Assembly (NCBI GenBank): GCA_002353215.1
Contig: DEJD01000057.1
Coordinates: forward strand, 11,536-29,384
Length of the DNA stretch: 17,849 bases
Reading direction: 5' to 3'
From: Prevotellaceae bacterium UBA2757
Lineage (GTDB): Bacteria; Bacteroidota; Bacteroidia; Bacteroidales; Bacteroidaceae
Below are positions 6,601 through 14,624 of the stretch, piece after piece (position 1 is the stretch's first letter; each line of letters starts with the position of its first letter). Made by a program: the position numbers and the translations under genes. The notes under the pieces are model-generated. The model did not search any database, was not told where the DNA came from, and saw nothing but the letters and a program-made list of their open reading frames with translations.

Positions 6601-8692
6601 CGGGCTCTTTTGTCTCTTCTGTCTGCTTGGCAGGTTTGAGCGGAATCAGATAGGTGGTAACGGCTTTGTGTGTTTCGCCTGCATTGTCGGTTACTTCAGC
6701 GGTGATGCGCAACATCAGTTTCTCTTTCTCCCGCGCGTTGGCAATGATATTCTTTATAGCCCCTTTTTCAGCAGGAATGATGTCGAACAGCATTTTGCCT
6801 TCGTCGTTGGTTGTGCCATCTATGTTGGTAACCCACTGCCAGCCGGAATTCATATAGTACCAGAATCCCTGTTTGCATGCTTCGACTGTAAGCGATACTT
6901 TAGCTCCCTGAACAGGCATGCCGGAGAGAGCCTTCGCATCGAGCACTACTTCGATTCTATCCTCCGGTGCATACACTGTTGTGTCTTTTGCAAATTCCAC
7001 TGTGTAGGTAGGACGTTTGTATTCTTCTACTCTGATGCTTGCAACTTCGATGTTGTTCCACTTGTTGCTGCCCAAGGTCTTTAGGTAAATATTCCATGTA
7101 CCCAACTTTCCCTTTGGCAGGGTGAAGTCGCAGGTCATCGTACCCATCTGACTCGGACTCAATGTATCTGTAGAAACAGTTTCACCTTCAGGATTTCTAA
7201 GACTAATCTCGTATTTGCCATCGGTCTTAACCTTCGTTTCATCGCCAATCATAGTATAAATCATCGACGAAACATGAACTGTCTGTCCGGGACGATACAA
7301 TTCGCGGTCTGTGTAAATTCTTCCAATTGTACGCAAGGCATCCTCCGAACGGTACTCGTAGGAGTGTATGTAGATGTAATCTGTAGCGTCTTCCTTACAA
7401 GTGCCAAGCAGGGTGGTGTCCCTTACTGCACGCATAATCTGGTATTTCTCATTCTCGACAACAACCTCACCGCGCTTGTCCGTGATGAAGGTGTCGTGCT
7501 TGCTTGTCTTGTTCCTTTCGCGATAAAGGATTACGGCTATTCCGCTGAGAGGAAAACCTGTAATTCTGTCAACGACTTTGATGTGCGATTTGCCGTCGGG
7601 GGTTTTGTACATTATCTGATGCAGACTGGTTATCTGTGCTACCACCGAAGAGGTGTCGCCTGAGATAGTAGCTCGCAACAGATATTTACCTGCAGGCAGC
7701 GACATGACATCTTCCAACGAGTCGCGTGTAGGCAGATATTTAGCCCAACATGCTTTCATCTTTTCATCATCTGTCGGGGTGTATGTGCGGCGCAGAATTA
7801 CTCTGCCAATGTTTTTTTCTTCAATCATGTAAGTGTTTTCACCACTGTATTCCATCACTTGCAACTGAACCATTGGGGTGTTGGCGGATTGGATTTGCAT
7901 CTTGAAGGGTTTGTCGGCCAACAGGTTGTCTTCAATCCTAATATTCACGTGGCTTTCCTTTATTATGCCTTTTGCAATCTCCAGTTTGTTGCTGACGAGT
8001 TGTCCTACAGTAATGTCTCTGGTAGAATCAAGCAATGCCTCCAGGGTTTTGCAGTATTCTTGCTTTTCTTTATCTCCATTCCCTTTACCTTCTGGCATGT
8101 ATTCCAGTTCCTTCAGACGTAGCATAGCATCTGAGTTTCTGTCACCATTCATCTGAAATACACGTCTCGCTGCATAGTGAAGGCTGTCCCTTTCAGCTTT
8201 TGTCAGTCGGTTATCATTGTTCAATCGGAAGTCAAGCATCACTGCCAACATGTTGTGTCCGTAGTAGTAGCTGCCACTTTTCCTCAAGATAAGCGGTTCG
8301 TAGTCGTTACTGTTCTGACGCGAAAGGGTTGGCATGTCTTCAAGAACACGGCTGAAATGACTTTGACATTGCTTCCTGTATTTATTTTTCGTCTCCTCAT
8401 CAAAGGCATTGATGTTACTGTAGAGCATGCTGTTGTATGCTGTTGCCAGTACACCTCGCAGAATAGATTTGTATGTGGTGCGCTTCTCGGAAGACATCTT
8501 GATACTTTCGGTATTCAGTTTGCTCAATTCATCTTCCAGAATCTTTATGTCGATAGCAAAACTGTCCGGATCAATGTCGCTCCGGTTTTCGATATTGGTA
8601 ATTTTCTCCTTCAGCTGCTTGGCATAGGAATCTGCCATTGCGCTATAACTACAACAGATTGCTGCTGTCAGAAAGACTATTTTTTTCCACAT
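3659..8692 (-). CDS. Large periplasmic MG2 / alpha-2-macroglobulin-family protein
   Basis: This 1677-residue protein has a Sec signal peptide (cleavage likely after AMA, 18-20). No lipobox is present, so it should be soluble in the periplasm or secreted. A helical N-terminal part (21-250) precedes macroglobulin-like beta domains. MG2 starts near 455 (RIYTDRELYRPGQTV, 458-472). The alpha-2-macroglobulin core is clear at 988-1028 (YPNITTDSEG, then LPESLTTWKFQGFA). A helical, terpenoid-cyclase-like thioester domain spans about 1185-1480, followed by a C-terminal beta domain. The expected C-x-E-Q thioester is absent: the aligned place reads APCYAAALYSN (1208-1218). Residues 912-962 resemble the start of a SusC-type TonB plug, and 1488-1512 is a repeat insertion. 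Family members trap proteases or guard the envelope, but Bacteroidota versions are little characterised; without a thioester, covalent trapping is unlikely. It is the first gene of the A2M-coaX operon. Confidence 0.9.
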   Translation of the reverse strand: MWKKIVFLTAAICCSYSAMADSYAKQLKEKITNIENRSDIDPDSFAIDIKILEDELSKLNTESIKMSSEKRTTYKSILRGVLATAYNSMLYSNINAFDEETKNKYRKQCQSHFSRVLEDMPTLSRQNSNDYEPLILRKSGSYYYGHNMLAVMLDFRLNNDNRLTKAERDSLHYAARRVFQMNGDRNSDAMLRLKELEYMPEGKGNGDKEKQEYCKTLEALLDSTRDITVGQLVSNKLEIAKGIIKESHVNIRIEDNLLADKPFKMQIQSANTPMVQLQVMEYSGENTYMIEEKNIGRVILRRTYTPTDDEKMKACWAKYLPTRDSLEDVMSLPAGKYLLRATISGDTSSVVAQITSLHQIMYKTPDGKSHIKVVDRITGFPLSGIAVILYRERNKTSKHDTFITDKRGEVVVENEKYQIMRAVRDTTLLGTCKEDATDYIYIHSYEYRSEDALRTIGRIYTDRELYRPGQTVHVSSMIYTMIGDETKVKTDGKYEISLRNPEGETVSTDTLSPSQMGTMTCDFTLPKGKLGTWNIYLKTLGSNKWNNIEVASIRVEEYKRPTYTVEFAKDTTVYAPEDRIEVVLDAKALSGMPVQGAKVSLTVEACKQGFWYYMNSGWQWVTNIDGTTNDEGKMLFDIIPAEKGAIKNIIANAREKEKLMLRITAEVTDNAGETHKAVTTYLIPLKPAKQTEETKEPEPLQVSKEKIYVGETLDITFTPKHKDAYTIYYVVAGGKIIDSQEKTINGKMTRTLKCSKEWGDGANIYIMYAKEGKIYYYRKTVNVPKPDKKLKLEWHTFRDHLTPGQQETWTLTIKDKDGKPVEGANLLASMYDASLDELSSFDWTFQIPFVSHITSMWFRYTSPSSVNPLILHYSPAVRNIQPSEFDFLKQFEHEGGNLRFKGGLLYSRNSSLREVTVKAKSVNAADYAPLAASAPLQGKISGLTITGNSAELDAEGSMRLQGTEEADDKEGSISNIKPSIRENFNETAFFYPNITTDSEGHAQIQFTLPESLTTWKFQGFAHTDDVRYGIISGTAVANKDFMVQPQMPRFVRTNDQVTIQARIQNQSDTHTAGRATMRLLSAADESKVVWKEDQAFYVEKGKTGIVTFTIPAGKLTEDVVCEISANDGICSDGERNLLPVLQTKEQITENIPFYIEGAGKKEIDLQTLYNKNSSTATDRTLEIGYTDNPALDVFRSLRATQMPQHDNAPCYAAALYSNTIMLDIANQLAEYNDTLIQNFDKAEARTLAAEASAKLAALQLPNGSWSWFKGMESSPYITLAVAEHLNRLGTLADKKTADMLQKAMDYLDKYMLNDYQKRKAQKWSLTPSEFDLRYLDICKAEQNEMVKTYLSEVVKNMKHTTIYGRAKCAVILQKFGKAKDAVKFAESVKHYLVFKPGFGRYFATDKAYYSWQDYRLPTQLAAMRCLQKVDSKKNAKLLPDMQMWLLRQKQTQLWRNPLNAIDAADYLLTYSKEESLRAADTLQVRLGTQLTPISPSTPSTHITPISPSTQLTVEKHSPGISWGYVRGTFTEEAEKLQNYTTGELSIQQKFYVKQGKEWVETDLSAPLAVGSTLRIRNIIHADRDMDFVSVKTKQPACLEPVRTLSGFNWFGNRGGYLELHDTETDVFFNWFSRGTTTLDLEYYVTRSGDYHSGITTATCEYAPEFGGYAKTFSINVK
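4157..4231. repeat. In-frame direct-repeat insertion inside the A2M-like gene
   Basis: The 17-mer GATGGGCTTATTGGGGT occurs at 4170-4186 and again at 4206-4222, 36 bases apart. The segment is bounded by an 11-bp direct repeat, GTGAGTTGGGT, at 4158-4168 and 4221-4231, 63 bases apart. Both spacings are multiples of three, so the frame is kept and the protein gains a Thr/Pro/Ser/Ile linker (TPISPST twice, residues 1491-1509). G-rich on the plus strand, it is unlike the surrounding coding sequence. Confidence 0.75.
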
Positions 8693-8731
8693 AATCTTAG
8701 AGTTTTTTTTGTTTTTAGAAGTTTATCGTCG

Positions 8732-8739
8732 CGAAGGTA
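8732..8739 (-). promoter_or_regulatory. Possible -7 box for the A2M-coaX operon
   Basis: On the minus strand, TACCTTCG (8739-8732) matches TAnnTTTG at all but one base and lies 40 bases before ATG 8692, which is a reasonable leader length. I find no TTG at the expected distance upstream, so this rests on the -7 box alone. The remainder of the divergent region (8740-8823) is AT-rich without a further signal I can name. Confidence 0.4.
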
Positions 8740-8823
8740 CGGCAAATAGCACTCCTATTATTGATTTTAATTGTTAATAATTGATGATTAAGTGGTAAAA
8801 TCGTTTAACAAAACCTAAAATCC

Positions 8824-8854
8824 TTTGTTACGTTTTATCTATGCAATACCTTTG
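8824..8854 (+). promoter_or_regulatory. Bacteroidota-type promoter for the DUF4369-like lipoprotein gene
   Basis: TTTG (8824-8827), 19 bases, then TACCTTTG (8847-8854): an exact consensus match. The expected transcription start is near 8860, inside the longest reading frame (ATG 8841). This argues that translation starts at GTG 8859 on a leaderless or nearly leaderless mRNA. Confidence 0.7.
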
Positions 8855-8858
8855 TGAT

Positions 8859-9554
8859 GTGAAAAAAATCGTTCTGCTTCTATTGAATGTTTTAGCAACT
8901 GTCCTGTTGCTGACTTCTTGTTCTGACAAATATACAATTGTCGGAACTTCTATGCATTCAGTTTTTGATGGAAAGATGGTGTACCTCAGCAATCTCATCG
9001 ACGGCAAGGATTCTGCTATTGATTCCTGTGAAATCATTCACGGACAATTCACAATGTCCGGTCCGCTCGATTCTGTTATGTGCGTTACACTCGATATGGG
9101 TGATTTTCATCTGCCTCTTGTGTTGGAGAGCGGTGAGATTCGTGTGTCGTCGGAGAATCAGACTGTCAAGGTGGAGGGAACAGAACTCAACGAGGTGTTG
9201 TATAAGTTCCTTGCTTCGCGCGATTCGCTTATTATGATTCTGACAGACCTGCCTCGTCGAGAGAGTCAGATGATTCTTGAAGGATACGACCACGATTACA
9301 TCTTACATACCTTGGGGGAAGCTGAGGCTGATGTCCGCATGGCGATGGATAAACTGGAAACTAATTTCATCATTTCCAATTTTGACAATGTGCTTGGTGT
9401 AAGCTGGTTCATGGAGATTTGCAACGAAACTTACCAACGCTTCGGGTATCCAAACACGACTCCACAGATTGATGAAATTTACAGTAGGGCACCAGAAGAT
9501 TTTAGAGCCAATCCGCATGTTAAGAAATACATGCAACTCTGTGATGGAAAATAA
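8859..9554 (+). CDS. Small DUF4369-like lipoprotein
   Basis: From GTG 8859 this is a 231-residue lipoprotein. After a Lys-Lys start, a hydrophobic stretch leads to the lipobox LTSC, with the lipidated Cys at residue 21 (LLLTSCSDKY). The beta-rich segment of about residues 24-95 (YTIVGT, GKMVYLSN, DSCEIIHGQFTMSGPL, LPLVLESGEIRV) resembles the DUF4369 domain that precedes thioredoxin-like domains in many Bacteroidota proteins. No thioredoxin domain or CxxC follows; the rest is helical and acidic. The alternative start, ATG 8841, would add six residues (MQYLCD) before the signal peptide and lies within the promoter, so I prefer GTG. It is the only convincing plus-strand gene here, divergent from the A2M-like gene and closed by a terminator right at its stop. 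Function unknown; probably envelope-attached. Confidence 0.85.
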   Translation: MKKIVLLLLNVLATVLLLTSCSDKYTIVGTSMHSVFDGKMVYLSNLIDGKDSAIDSCEIIHGQFTMSGPLDSVMCVTLDMGDFHLPLVLESGEIRVSSENQTVKVEGTELNEVLYKFLASRDSLIMILTDLPRRESQMILEGYDHDYILHTLGEAEADVRMAMDKLETNFIISNFDNVLGVSWFMEICNETYQRFGYPNTTPQIDEIYSRAPEDFRANPHVKKYMQLCDGK

Positions 9555-9588
9555 AAGAAAGCCACTTCAAAAAAGTGACTTTCTTTTT
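9554..9588. terminator. Bidirectional intrinsic terminator between the lipoprotein gene and rho
   Basis: Stem AAAGAAAG-C-CACTT (9554-9567) pairs with AAGTG-A-CTTTCTTT (9573-9586) with one C/A mismatch and a 5-base loop. TTTTT follows on the plus strand and TTTTATTTT on the minus strand. It begins on the last base of the lipoprotein stop codon and lies 30 bases past the rho stop, so it can end both convergent genes. Confidence 0.8.
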
Positions 9589-9615
9589 GTTTATAATGTA
9601 TTTTGATTACTCCGA

Positions 9616-11547
9616 TTATCCGTTCATAGAAATGAGGAACTCTTCGTTGTTCTTTGTCTTTTCTATGTAGTTCATCACTGTATCCATAGCTTCCAATGGA
9701 TTCATGTCGGCAATATGTTTGCGCAGTACCCACATGCGATTCAATGTGCGCTGGTCTTGCAGCAAATCGTCGCGACGTGTAGAAGATGCAACCAGATTGA
9801 CTGCAGGGAATACACGCTTGTTTGCGAGGTTGCGATCCAACTGAAGTTCCATGTTACCAGTACCCTTGAACTCTTCGAAAATCACTTCATCCATCTTACT
9901 GCCGGTGTCAATCAATGCTGTGGCGATAATTGTAAGTGAACCTCCGCCTTCTATATTACGAGCAGCACCGAAGAAACGTTTTGGTTTGTGGAGAGCATTT
10001 GCATCCACACCACCGGAGAGTACTTTGCCGCTGGCAGGACTTACGGTGTTGTATGCGCGTGCCAGACGAGTTATAGAGTCGAGGAAGATTACTACATCGT
10101 GACCGCATTCTACCATTCTCTTTGCTTTTTCCAGCACAATGCCGGCAATCTTTACGTGGTTTTCTGCCGGGGCATCGAATGTAGAAGCTATCACTTCTGC
10201 TTTTACGGTTCTTGCCATATCTGTTACTTCCTCAGGACGTTCGTCGATGAGAAGCATCATCAGATATGCTTCAGGATGGTTGGCAGCAATGCTGTTTGCA
10301 ATATCTTTCATCAGGAGTGTCTTACCTGTCTTTGGCTGTGCTACGATAAGTGCACGCTGACCTTTTCCGATAGGTGAGAATAAATCTACTATGCGTGAAG
10401 ACTTGCTGTCGCCAACACCAGAGCACAATTTGAATTTCTCATCAGGGAAGAGTGGGGTGAGGTACTCAAAAGCAATGCGGTTGCGCACTTGTTCCGGTTC
10501 GCATCCGTTTATCTTCACAATATCTACCAATGGGAAGAATCGCTCTCCTTCGTGTGGCGGACGTACGTGTCCTTCCACTACGTCACCCATCTTCAGTCCC
10601 CAATGACGTATCTGTTGCATGTTCACATACACATCGTCTGGTGATGGCAGATAGTTGTAGTCGCTACTGCGGAGGAATCCGTAGTTGTCGATTACCTCAA
10701 GTACACCTGATACTTTTATAATATTACTGAAGTCGTATTGTTCTGTTTGCTTCTTTATAGGTGCTTTTGCAACTACTGCATTGGATTCAGCTGGAATCTC
10801 TTCGTATATTTCATTTGCAAAATCTTCCATTTCAAGCTCCAGTTCGTTCTGACGTTTTGAATGGAATACATCCATAAGATCTGGTTCAACATAGTCCTCT
10901 GCAGCAGGGATGTCCTGAAGAATGATAAAGTCTGAGTCTTCATCAAATGGCAACTCTGTCTGTTCTAACTGTTCTGACTGTTCTGTCTCAACTTGCAGTT
11001 CAGCCTGTGGAACTTCAGTTTCTTCTTTCTTCTTTCTTCCTCTCTTCTTTGGAGTTTCCTCTGCTTTAGGAGCTTCCTCTGTAGGTTGAGTTTCTGCCTG
11101 CTGTTCTGTTTCAGCCTTTGAAGTTTCAGTCTCTTCTTTCTTTTTCCTTCCTCTCTTCTTTGGAGCTTCCTCTGCTTTAGAAGCACTTCCTGTTGGTTGA
11201 GTTTCTGCCTGCTGTTCGTCTGAAGGAGTAAGCATATCTTTCTCTTCCTGTGAAAGACTGCCAAACAAAGTGTCGTTCAGTGCTACCTGCATCTTCTTGT
11301 CAATCTTAGTTGTCTTGTCTTGTGATGCAGAATAAACCCTGTCAACATTTTTTACACTTACTCTTGTACGTTTCCTGGTTGACTTCTCAGTGTTTGCACC
11401 AGTAGCAGCAGCATCGGCTTGCTCATCGATGATGCGAAACATCAAGTCGTTTTTCTCTAATTTATCAGCATTTTCTACCCCCAGTTCTGTTGCTATCATC
11501 TGGAGTTCGCTCAACTCTTTGGTTGCGAGCTGTTCTAAATTGTACAT
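9616..11547 (-). CDS. rho: Transcription termination factor Rho with large disordered insertion
   Basis: This 643-residue hexameric RNA helicase/ATPase ends transcription; E. coli Rho has 419 residues. Order: N-terminal helical bundle (about 1-45); an acidic, Lys- and Gln-rich low-complexity insertion (about 46-272); the cold-shock-like RNA-binding fold ([20 protein letters not shown] from 281, DDVYVN 304-309); and the RecA-like motor. Walker A is QPKTGKT (404-410), Walker B VVIFLDS (485-491), then the Q- and R-loop region ([14 protein letters not shown], 527-540; FKGTGNMEL, 560-568). The insertion holds a 32-residue unit twice at a 37-residue period (110-141 and 147-178), each ending in [10 protein letters not shown]. 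Bacteroides Rho is known for such a disordered region, which has been linked to phase separation and gut fitness. The gene is monocistronic as far as visible, with a structured leader. Confidence 0.97.
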   Translation of the reverse strand: MYNLEQLATKELSELQMIATELGVENADKLEKNDLMFRIIDEQADAAATGANTEKSTRKRTRVSVKNVDRVYSASQDKTTKIDKKMQVALNDTLFGSLSQEEKDMLTPSDEQQAETQPTGSASKAEEAPKKRGRKKKEETETSKAETEQQAETQPTEEAPKAEETPKKRGRKKKEETEVPQAELQVETEQSEQLEQTELPFDEDSDFIILQDIPAAEDYVEPDLMDVFHSKRQNELELEMEDFANEIYEEIPAESNAVVAKAPIKKQTEQYDFSNIIKVSGVLEVIDNYGFLRSSDYNYLPSPDDVYVNMQQIRHWGLKMGDVVEGHVRPPHEGERFFPLVDIVKINGCEPEQVRNRIAFEYLTPLFPDEKFKLCSGVGDSKSSRIVDLFSPIGKGQRALIVAQPKTGKTLLMKDIANSIAANHPEAYLMMLLIDERPEEVTDMARTVKAEVIASTFDAPAENHVKIAGIVLEKAKRMVECGHDVVIFLDSITRLARAYNTVSPASGKVLSGGVDANALHKPKRFFGAARNIEGGGSLTIIATALIDTGSKMDEVIFEEFKGTGNMELQLDRNLANKRVFPAVNLVASSTRRDDLLQDQRTLNRMWVLRKHIADMNPLEAMDTVMNYIEKTKNNEEFLISMNG

Positions 11548-11571
11548 AAAAATTATTGTATATATCGTTCA

Positions 11572-11598
11572 GTATGACCACATGAAAGTGGGTCATGC
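11572..11598 (-). promoter_or_regulatory. Hairpin in the rho leader
   Basis: In the mRNA direction (minus strand), GCATGACCCAC (11598-11588) pairs with GTGGTCATAC (11581-11572) around a 6-base loop, with one bulged C and one G-U pair. It ends 24 bases before the rho ATG and is not followed by a T-run, so it looks like a leader structure and not a terminator. Rho genes elsewhere are autoregulated in their leaders; a similar role here is inference. Confidence 0.5.
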
Positions 11599-11643
11599 TT
11601 TGTTCTTTATAATAATATAATGTGTATAATGGATTTTTTGTAA

Positions 11644-11661
11644 TCTGATTAATTAATCAGA
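11644..11661. repeat. 18-bp perfect palindrome upstream of rho
   Basis: TCTGATTAATTAATCAGA is its own reverse complement. It lies between the candidate rho -7 box (11707-11700) and the leader hairpin, where a dimeric DNA-binding protein could act as an operator. Without a loop it would make a poor RNA hairpin. Function unknown. Confidence 0.55.
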
Positions 11662-11699
11662 GTGTTTTAGTTAAATCACTATATATTCCTAAAACGCTG

Positions 11700-11707
11700 C
11701 GAAGATA
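11700..11707 (-). promoter_or_regulatory. Possible -7 box for rho
   Basis: On the minus strand, TATCTTCG (11707-11700) differs from TAnnTTTG at one position. It would give a leader of about 145 bases. No TTG lies at the expected upstream distance, so support is modest. Confidence 0.35.
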
Positions 11708-11730
11708 CGAACTATAATTGAAAATAGAAA

Positions 11731-11783
11731 AGCGAAAAATGAAAAATTTTATGCTTGTTAAAAAAAACTTCTCATTTTTCGCT
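11731..11783 (-). terminator. Intrinsic terminator of the engB-asmA operon
   Basis: AGCGAAAAATGA (11731-11742) and TCATTTTTCGCT (11772-11783) form a perfect 12-bp stem. The 29-base interval can extend the pairing through TTTT/AAAA. Read leftward, the stem is followed by TTTCTATTTTC. It begins 30 bases after the AsmA-like gene's stop, the expected place. Confidence 0.65.
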
Positions 11784-11813
11784 CCTGTTCTGATAATTTG
11801 TCCTTTTTGTTGA

Positions 11814-14003
11814 CTATTCAGTAGATGAGGCTTCTGCTTTTGCTTTTTCTTTTGCTGCTTTTTCTTTTGCTGCTTTTTCTTGCGCAGCTTTTTCTTTTGC
11901 TGCGGCTTTTTCCGCTTTCTTACGTTCTTTCTCAGCTTTCTTTGCTGCTTTAGCTGCAGCTTTTTCCTGGGCTGCTTTCTCCTTAGCTATTGCCTTTTCT
12001 TTCGCAGCTTTCTCTTTTTCTGCAGCTTTGGCTTTCGCAGCTTTTTCTTTTTCGGCGGCTTTAGCAGCCTTTGCTTTTTCTTTTGCTGCAGCTTTAGCAG
12101 CTTTTTCTTTGTCTCGTGCAGCCTTGTCTTCGTCCGACATCTTATGGAATCGGATTCCTGGCTTAATCTTCATTTTGGAGATAGAGTCTGTATTGGTGAA
12201 AGAGAATTTACATAATCCATCCATTCGTTTGCCTTTCATCACAATGTTGCCTTCTGCAATGGCTCCATTACTTTCTATAGTAGCATATATGTTGGAAAAT
12301 TTTATTTTCTTGAAATAGGTTTCCTTTACAACTGCATCCACGCGACCCATAGGCAATTTTCCACCAATCTTCTTTCTCATCAAGGCAGTTCGTGGTTTTG
12401 ATATATCAAATTTAAATGATGCACTGCAAACCAGGTTGCCAAGATTCTTCATGTCGGTCAGTTTGGCCAGGTTGAGCGAGTTGCTCGATACTCTTCCTAC
12501 AAGATATTTGTCATTTCCGTCTAAGTAAAAGTCGAAATCCAAACCACCTATAGCCGTGCCAAGCACTCCATCAAACTGCACTTTTTTCCACAGTACGTAA
12601 ATGTTGCCTTTGTATCTGATGGTACCGAGTTTGTTCACTTGTGACATCATATACTTTTTAACAGTGAACTGATTAATGACTCGATGCTTTATTGCACCCT
12701 TTGCAATCATTTTAGTTACTTTGAAATGTACCAACAGGTCGTATTTATTCTTTAAGTCCTGTATGTCGCCGTATGCATACACTTGGATAAGGCTGTCGGG
12801 CGTGTACACATATATGTTGTTGAAGTATATAGAAGTGTCGTTTCCTGCTACTTGTACCCTTAGCTCCAAAGGCAGTTCAAATCCTTTCAGCATTGGTGCG
12901 AATGGTCGAGAAATATTTTTTAGCAGTGTTTTTCCTTTTATCTCAGACGATTTGAATTGCAGTTTGCGACCAATCTTTTTGCTTGGCAATATGAATGTTG
13001 CACTGTCAAATTCCAATGTTGTATTCTTTTGTTGGGTTACATGAAAATCTGTCACCTTTGCAATGCCTTTCTTCAAACTTGCGTTGAAATGCAAATCGCT
13101 GAAGTCAAATCCTGTCACAGAGTCTTTTGCTGTCATGTTGACTACAGAGAAGTTCATACTGTCTGGCTCAAAATAATTCACCTTGGCATCAATGTTCAGG
13201 GTGATGTCCATATGCTTGGAGTCGAACCAACCACGATTCTTTCTGCCTGTGTTCTTGCGAGGTAGTCCATTATCATTCCAGTAGTTCAGATTTTTCACTG
13301 TAACCACCCCTTTTTTATGCCTTCCGAATCGGGCTTTCTTGTAAACCAATTCCTCTAAACTGACTTTCTGCATCAGCCAACGCTTTTCTTCTTCTGGCTC
13401 GACAAATTTACGTTTTTTTCTTTGTGCGTCCAAAATGGGTTTCATGCGTTTACTCCTTAAAATCAGCGGAATCCTGGTTTTGCTTGTCTCATAGCTCAGT
13501 TCTATGCGACGCAGAGTTATCTTGCCTATGTCAAGTGAGAATTTATTCTTCTTTTTCTTCGGTTTTATTGTTGTGTCTGTTGTAGGCTTGCGCTTCAGAC
13601 TGTCTATAATGAATTGATAGTTGGCTACTGTGTCGGGTAAAAGTTTATAAAGCACAACTTTGCATCCTGCAAGTGTTGCTTTCTTGATTTCTATATTTTT
13701 CTGCGTCAATGCCCATATGCCAAGCGATACCTGTACTGTGTCAACATTAAGCATTTTCACGTTTTTCTGATCCCATAGTGCAAGCCGGTATAAGCTTACT
13801 CCTCCTTTCAGCAGGTCGATGCTTACACTGTCTATCTCTACCTTTGTACCTAATTTCTGGGCTAAAATAGCTGTGGTTTTGCGTTGTACTTTATTCTGAA
13901 TAGATGGGGAATTTACAACGAAGAATGCTGCGGTTGCTAATACGGCTATTAAAACAGCTAAACATCCCACCGTTTTTAATATTATCAGAAGTATCTTTTT
14001 CAT
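11814..14003 (-). CDS. AsmA-like inner-membrane-anchored envelope protein with Lys/Ala/Glu-rich tail
   Basis: This 729-residue protein has an N-terminal transmembrane anchor (about 4-30, after MKK) followed at once by [31 protein letters not shown] (32-62), typical of AsmA/TamB-like proteins. A long beta-rich body (about 63-620) fits the repeating-beta-groove architecture, interrupted by basic loops (148-153, 185-200). AsmA-like proteins are thought to bridge the periplasm and move or control phospholipids. The last 105 residues (622-726) are almost only Lys, Ala and Glu in (A)KEKAA(K) repeats, predicted to be one long charged helix like the TolA stalk; with the N-terminus inside, this tail would be periplasmic. 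ATG 14003 overlaps the engB TGA (ATGA), so expression should be coupled to engB. The AsmA-like family call is by style and anchor, not by a strict motif. Confidence 0.8.
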   Translation of the reverse strand: MKKILLIILKTVGCLAVLIAVLATAAFFVVNSPSIQNKVQRKTTAILAQKLGTKVEIDSVSIDLLKGGVSLYRLALWDQKNVKMLNVDTVQVSLGIWALTQKNIEIKKATLAGCKVVLYKLLPDTVANYQFIIDSLKRKPTTDTTIKPKKKKNKFSLDIGKITLRRIELSYETSKTRIPLILRSKRMKPILDAQRKKRKFVEPEEEKRWLMQKVSLEELVYKKARFGRHKKGVVTVKNLNYWNDNGLPRKNTGRKNRGWFDSKHMDITLNIDAKVNYFEPDSMNFSVVNMTAKDSVTGFDFSDLHFNASLKKGIAKVTDFHVTQQKNTTLEFDSATFILPSKKIGRKLQFKSSEIKGKTLLKNISRPFAPMLKGFELPLELRVQVAGNDTSIYFNNIYVYTPDSLIQVYAYGDIQDLKNKYDLLVHFKVTKMIAKGAIKHRVINQFTVKKYMMSQVNKLGTIRYKGNIYVLWKKVQFDGVLGTAIGGLDFDFYLDGNDKYLVGRVSSNSLNLAKLTDMKNLGNLVCSASFKFDISKPRTALMRKKIGGKLPMGRVDAVVKETYFKKIKFSNIYATIESNGAIAEGNIVMKGKRMDGLCKFSFTNTDSISKMKIKPGIRFHKMSDEDKAARDKEKAAKAAAKEKAKAAKAAEKEKAAKAKAAEKEKAAKEKAIAKEKAAQEKAAAKAAKKAEKERKKAEKAAAKEKAAQEKAAKEKAAKEKAKAEASSTE

Positions 14004-14602
14004 TTTCCTAATTCTTTGTTAATTGATTCTATATATGTCAGCAATTCCTCACGCCCAGTGCCTCGTTCGCTGCTTGTTACGAAATAAGGTGGTAATTCTT
14101 CCCACTGTTCTTTTAACACTTTCAGATAATTGTCAACATTTGTTCCAGCCTTCACCTTAGTTAACTTATCGGCTTTTGTAAATACAAGTGCAATTGGAAT
14201 ACCATTTTCGCCGCAGAACTGCAAAAAATCCAAATCTTTCTGTTGTGGTTCATGTCTGATATCTATAAGGACGAAAAGCAGAGTCATCTGTGTCCGATCA
14301 AGTACATAGTGTTCTATAAGATTCTTCAGTTTGTCCATTTCACGTTTACCTCTTTGGGCAAATCCGTATCCTGGCAAGTCAACCAAATACCATTCTCCGT
14401 TTATCAGAAAATGGTTAATCAGCATTGTCTTGCCCGGAGTTTGTGATGTCTTGGCAAGTTTGGTACGGCCAGTCAGCATGTTGATAAGAGATGATTTGCC
14501 TACATTGCTCCTACCTATAAATGCATATTCAGGTTTGTCTGTCTGAGGACACATGTCTGCTCTTGGACTCGAACTTTTATATTCTGCGGAGATGATATTC
14601 AT
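14000..14602 (-). CDS. engB: Ribosome-biogenesis GTPase EngB/YsxC/YihA
   Basis: This is a 200-residue TRAFAC GTPase needed for assembly of the large ribosomal subunit. The G-motifs are intact: G1 GRSNVGKSS (30-38), switch I threonine in SQTPGKT (53-59), G3 DLPGYGFA (75-82), G4 TKAD (142-145) and G5 SSERGTG (177-183). The length equals the family norm and there are no extra domains. It is preceded by a promoter 23 bases upstream and overlaps the AsmA-like gene by 4 bases. A housekeeping GTPase driving an envelope gene is probably an operon of convenience. Confidence 0.96.
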   Translation of the reverse strand: MNIISAEYKSSSPRADMCPQTDKPEYAFIGRSNVGKSSLINMLTGRTKLAKTSQTPGKTMLINHFLINGEWYLVDLPGYGFAQRGKREMDKLKNLIEHYVLDRTQMTLLFVLIDIRHEPQQKDLDFLQFCGENGIPIALVFTKADKLTKVKAGTNVDNYLKVLKEQWEELPPYFVTSSERGTGREELLTYIESINKELGK

Positions 14603-14624
14603 AATCTTGTTTAACTTTACAGCA

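Noticed and set aside
6293..7084. A 263-residue plus-strand open frame opposite the A2M-like gene
   Set aside because: Antisense shadow of a convincing coding frame, with Cys- and Phe-rich noise composition.
10965..11264. A 99-residue Lys/Gln/Leu-rich minus-strand frame within rho
   Set aside because: It is an alternative frame created by the low-complexity repeats in the Rho insertion, and the Rho frame is continuous through it.
11644..11661. The 18-bp palindrome as a terminator
   Set aside because: It has no loop, no GC content in the centre and no adjacent T-run in the rho direction.
11823..12140. The Lys/Ala/Glu tail of the AsmA-like protein as a frameshift or sequencing artefact
   Set aside because: The repeats stay in one frame for about 315 bases to a natural stop and terminator, and the opposite-frame readings are meaningless Phe/Cys runs.
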